Assembly (NCBI GenBank): GCA_037444005.1
Contig: JBBING010000117.1
Coordinates: 1-5,753 of the forward strand
Length of the DNA stretch: 5,753 nucleotides
Direction: 5' to 3'
DNA from: DATLZC01 sp037444005
GTDB lineage: Bacteria > Chloroflexota > Dehalococcoidia > DSTF01 > JACRBR01
Shown here piece by piece: positions 3,212-5,753 of the stretch. The notes under the pieces are model-generated. The model did no database searches. It was not told the origin of the DNA and saw nothing but the letters and a program-made list of their open reading frames with translations. A program made the translations under genes and the position numbers. Within the stretch, counting starts at the first letter, position 1, and each line of letters begins with the position of its first letter.

Positions 3212-5753
3212 ATGACCACCGAACCTAACGTCGGCAGGATCCGCCCCGTCCGCATCGAAGACGAGATGCGGGCTTCGTACCTCGACTACGCGATGAGCGT
3301 CATCGTCGCGCGCGCCCTGCCCGACGTGCGCGACGGTCTCAAGCCCGTCCAGCGGCGGATCCTGTACGCGATGGCGGAGCTGGGGCTGCGCCCGAACGCC
3401 GCCTTCAAGAAGAGCGCCCGCATCGTGGGCGAGGTCCTCGGCAAGTACCACCCCCACGGCGACAGCCCGGTATACGAAGCGATGGTTCGCATGGCGCAGG
3501 ACTTCTCCATGCGCTACCCGCTGGTCGACGGGCAGGGGAACTTCGGGAGCGTCGACAACGACCCGCCCGCGGCCATGCGGTACACGGAGGCGCGCCTCGC
3601 GCCCATCGCCGAGGAGCTGCTCGCCGACATCGACCGCAACACGGTCGACTTCGCGCCGAACTTCGACGACAGCCTGAAGGAGCCGGTGGTCCTGCCGGCC
3701 CGGCTGCCGAACCTGCTCGTGAACGGCGCCGCCGGCATCGCCGTGGGCATGGCGACGAGCATCCCCCCGCACAACCTCGGCGAAATCTGCGACGCCATCT
3801 GCCTCCTTATCGAGAACCCCGAGGCGACGACCGAGGAGCTGTGCGAGGTCGTGAAGGGCCCCGACTTCCCGACGGGCGGGATCATCTACCGCATGCGCCG
3901 GGACACGACGGTGGACGCCGACGGGAACCGCAAGGAGATCAAGGTCGACGGCATCCGGGCGGCCTACGCCGACGGGCGCGGCCGCATCGTGATGAAGGCG
4001 CGGGCGCGCATCGAGGAGTCGGCCCGGGGCGGCCGCGAGCAGATCGTGGTCACCGAGCTGCCGTATCAGGTGAACAAGGCGGCGCTGGTCCAGCGCATCG
4101 CCGAGCTCGTGAAGGACCGCAAGATCGACGGCATCAGCGACCTGCGGGACGAGTCGGACCGGCACGGGATGCGCATCGTGATCGAGCTGGCGCGCGGCGG
4201 GCAGGCGCGCCGCGTGTTGAACGCGCTCTACCGCTACACGGCGATGCAGTCGGCGTTCCCGGTGAACATGGTCGCGCTGGTGGACGGCCAGCCGCGGACG
4301 CTGGGGCTCAAGGAAGCGCTGCTGCACTACATCGACCACCGCCGCGTCGTGATCCGGCGGCGGACGGAGTTCGACCTCGAGAAGGCGCGCGAGCGCGAGC
4401 ACATCCTGCAGGGCTACCTGATCGCGCTGAACGACCTCGACGCCGTGATCCAGACCATCCGGAAGGCGAAGTCGGCCGACGACGCCAAGAGCAAGCTGAT
4501 GGGCAGGCCGTGGAAGATGTCGGAGCGTCAGGCGCAGGCCGTGCTCGACATGCAGCTCCGCCGGCTGGCCCAGCTCGAGCGTCAGAAGATCGAGGAGGAG
4601 TACAAGGAGGTCATCCAGCAGATCAACTACCTGGAGGACCTGCTGGCCAATCCGCGAAAGATCGACTTCCTCATCGCGGAGGACGCGCAGGACATCAAGA
4701 AGAAGTACGGCGACGAGCGCCGCACGCTCATCGTGAGCGATGAGGCGGAGGAGGTCAGCGACGAGGACCTCATCGCGCATCAGGAGGTCGTCGTCACCCT
4801 CAGCCAGCGGGGCGCGATCAAGCGGCAGCCGCTGGAGACGTACCGTGTGCAGCGGCGCGGCGGCCGCGGGGTGACGGGTATGGTCACCCGCGAGGCCGAC
4901 GCCGTGCACCGGCTCATCGTGTGCGACACGCACGACCACCTGCTCTACTTCACCGAGCGCGGCCGTGTGTTCCAGAGCAAGGCGTACGAGGTGCCGGACG
5001 CGAAGCGCACCGCCCGGGGCATCGCGCTGGTGAACATCGTCGATTGCCCGCCGGGCGAGTCGGTGACGGCGCTGGTGGCGGTCCGCGACTACGACAAGGA
5101 CTACATGGTGATGGCCACCGCCAAGGGCGAGGTGAAGAAGACGCCGCTGAGCGAATTCAAGCAGGTGCGGCGGAACGGTCTCATCGCCATGGACCTCGAG
5201 CCCGACGATCACCTCGTGAACGCGCGGCTCGCCACCGACAACGACGACATCGTGCTGGTGACGAGCGACGGCCAGGCGATCCGGTTTCCGGTGCGGGAGC
5301 TGCGGGCGGCGTCGCGGGCCAGCGGCGGCGTGCGGGGCATCAAGCTGAACCCCGGCGCTTCGGTCATCGGTATGGACGTCGTGGTCCCCGGCCATCAGCT
5401 TTTCACAATTTCGGAGAAGGGCTTCGGGAAGCGAACGCCGCTGGAGGAGTACCCGCGTCACCACCGGGGCGGCGGCGGCGTGCGCACGTACAACATCACG
5501 CCGAAGACGGGCCCGCTGGTGGCGGCGCGTACCGTGAACGCGGACCAGGAGCTGGTGCTGGTGTCTCGCGAAGGCATCATCCTCCGGACGCGGATGGACA
5601 GCATCCGGCAGACGGGCCGCGCCGCCCAGGGCGTGTCGGTGATGAACATCAGCGAAGGGGACGCTGTCGCCGCGATGGCCGTGGTGACGCTGGGGAACAA
5701 TGGCTCCTCGGGCCGGACGCCCGCTGCGTCGCCGAAGGGCGACGCAGACGACG
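3212..5753 (+). CDS. gyrA: DNA gyrase subunit A (3' partial)
   Basis: GyrA is the DNA-cleaving subunit of the A2B2 type IIA topoisomerase that introduces negative supercoils using ATP. The frame is intact for 847 codons and leaves the window without a stop. It starts with RIRPVRIEDEMRASYLDYAM, typical of the GyrA N-terminus. The quinolone-resistance region (about 69-108) contains KYHPHGDSPVYEAM. R123-Y124 in AAMRYTE is the catalytic pair, and I176 in GIAVGMAT is the expected DNA-intercalating residue. A coiled-coil C-gate spans about 360-490. The GyrA box QRRGGRG (547-553) and six repeated blade motifs (about 547, 598, 652, 702, 752 and 802) show a full beta-pinwheel, which favours GyrA over ParC. 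A Gly/Ser/Asp-rich tail begins near 828, so only a short tail is probably missing. ATG 3212 is chosen for N-terminal fit; GAAGGA (3194-3199) lies 12 bases upstream, a long spacing. gyrB is not adjacent in the window. Confidence 0.97.
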   Translation, partial: MTTEPNVGRIRPVRIEDEMRASYLDYAMSVIVARALPDVRDGLKPVQRRILYAMAELGLRPNAAFKKSARIVGEVLGKYHPHGDSPVYEAMVRMAQDFSMRYPLVDGQGNFGSVDNDPPAAMRYTEARLAPIAEELLADIDRNTVDFAPNFDDSLKEPVVLPARLPNLLVNGAAGIAVGMATSIPPHNLGEICDAICLLIENPEATTEELCEVVKGPDFPTGGIIYRMRRDTTVDADGNRKEIKVDGIRAAYADGRGRIVMKARARIEESARGGREQIVVTELPYQVNKAALVQRIAELVKDRKIDGISDLRDESDRHGMRIVIELARGGQARRVLNALYRYTAMQSAFPVNMVALVDGQPRTLGLKEALLHYIDHRRVVIRRRTEFDLEKAREREHILQGYLIALNDLDAVIQTIRKAKSADDAKSKLMGRPWKMSERQAQAVLDMQLRRLAQLERQKIEEEYKEVIQQINYLEDLLANPRKIDFLIAEDAQDIKKKYGDERRTLIVSDEAEEVSDEDLIAHQEVVVTLSQRGAIKRQPLETYRVQRRGGRGVTGMVTREADAVHRLIVCDTHDHLLYFTERGRVFQSKAYEVPDAKRTARGIALVNIVDCPPGESVTALVAVRDYDKDYMVMATAKGEVKKTPLSEFKQVRRNGLIAMDLEPDDHLVNARLATDNDDIVLVTSDGQAIRFPVRELRAASRASGGVRGIKLNPGASVIGMDVVVPGHQLFTISEKGFGKRTPLEEYPRHHRGGGGVRTYNITPKTGPLVAARTVNADQELVLVSREGIILRTRMDSIRQTGRAAQGVSVMNISEGDAVAAMAVVTLGNNGSSGRTPAASPKGDADD

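Noticed and set aside
3841..4743. A 300-codon + strand frame inside gyrA
   Set aside because: A shifted frame of gyrA with an Arg/Gly/Ala-rich, domain-free translation. The gyrA frame has no break here.
3158..5464. A 768-codon open frame on the minus strand
   Set aside because: It is antisense to gyrA, which is intact and unmistakable on the + strand. Its His/Arg/Asp/Val-rich composition is what the complement of GC-rich codons gives, and it matches no family.

Overview
This is a GC-rich bacterial window with three coding units, all on the + strand, separated by two repeat-filled intergenic stretches. From left to right it holds: the 3' part of a secreted, membrane-anchored surface protein with Ig-like domains (1-1464); a strong hairpin terminator; a non-coding region with tandem palindromic repeats broken by a 100-N assembly gap (1693-1792); an overlapping HEPN / minimal-nucleotidyltransferase (MNT) gene pair (2002-2726); a second repeat-rich non-coding region with a large inverted repeat, a second copy of the palindromic repeat and a probable promoter (2727-3211); and gyrA, encoding DNA gyrase subunit A, which runs off the right edge (3212 onward).

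The organism is probably a member of Chloroflexota or a similar GC-rich lineage. This is inference. It rests on the GyrA core sequence (the DNDPPAAMRYTEARL stretch around the catalytic tyrosine), on the surface protein's C-terminus (Pro-rich linker, PPSTGNGG, one hydrophobic helix, short basic tail), and on the style of the intergenic palindromes. No rRNA or tRNA is present to settle it. The run of exactly 100 Ns shows that this is a draft, scaffolded assembly, and the gap falls inside the repeat array that probably caused it.

The three units do not look functionally linked. GyrA is an essential housekeeping topoisomerase subunit. The surface protein is an exported structural or adhesive product. 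The HEPN-MNT pair has the architecture of a toxin-antitoxin-type module and is the accessory element here. It lies between two 72-bp composite palindromic repeats in the same orientation (1814-1885 and 2951-3022, 65 of 72 bases identical), which is the most notable arrangement in the window. There is no transposase, integrase, CRISPR array or cas gene.

I did not find a convincing wholly new system. The points most worth a second look are the repeat-flanked HEPN-MNT cassette, the HEPN protein's lack of the usual Rx4-6H RNase motif, the compensatory change in the repeat hairpins, and the sortase-like PPSTG tail of the surface protein.
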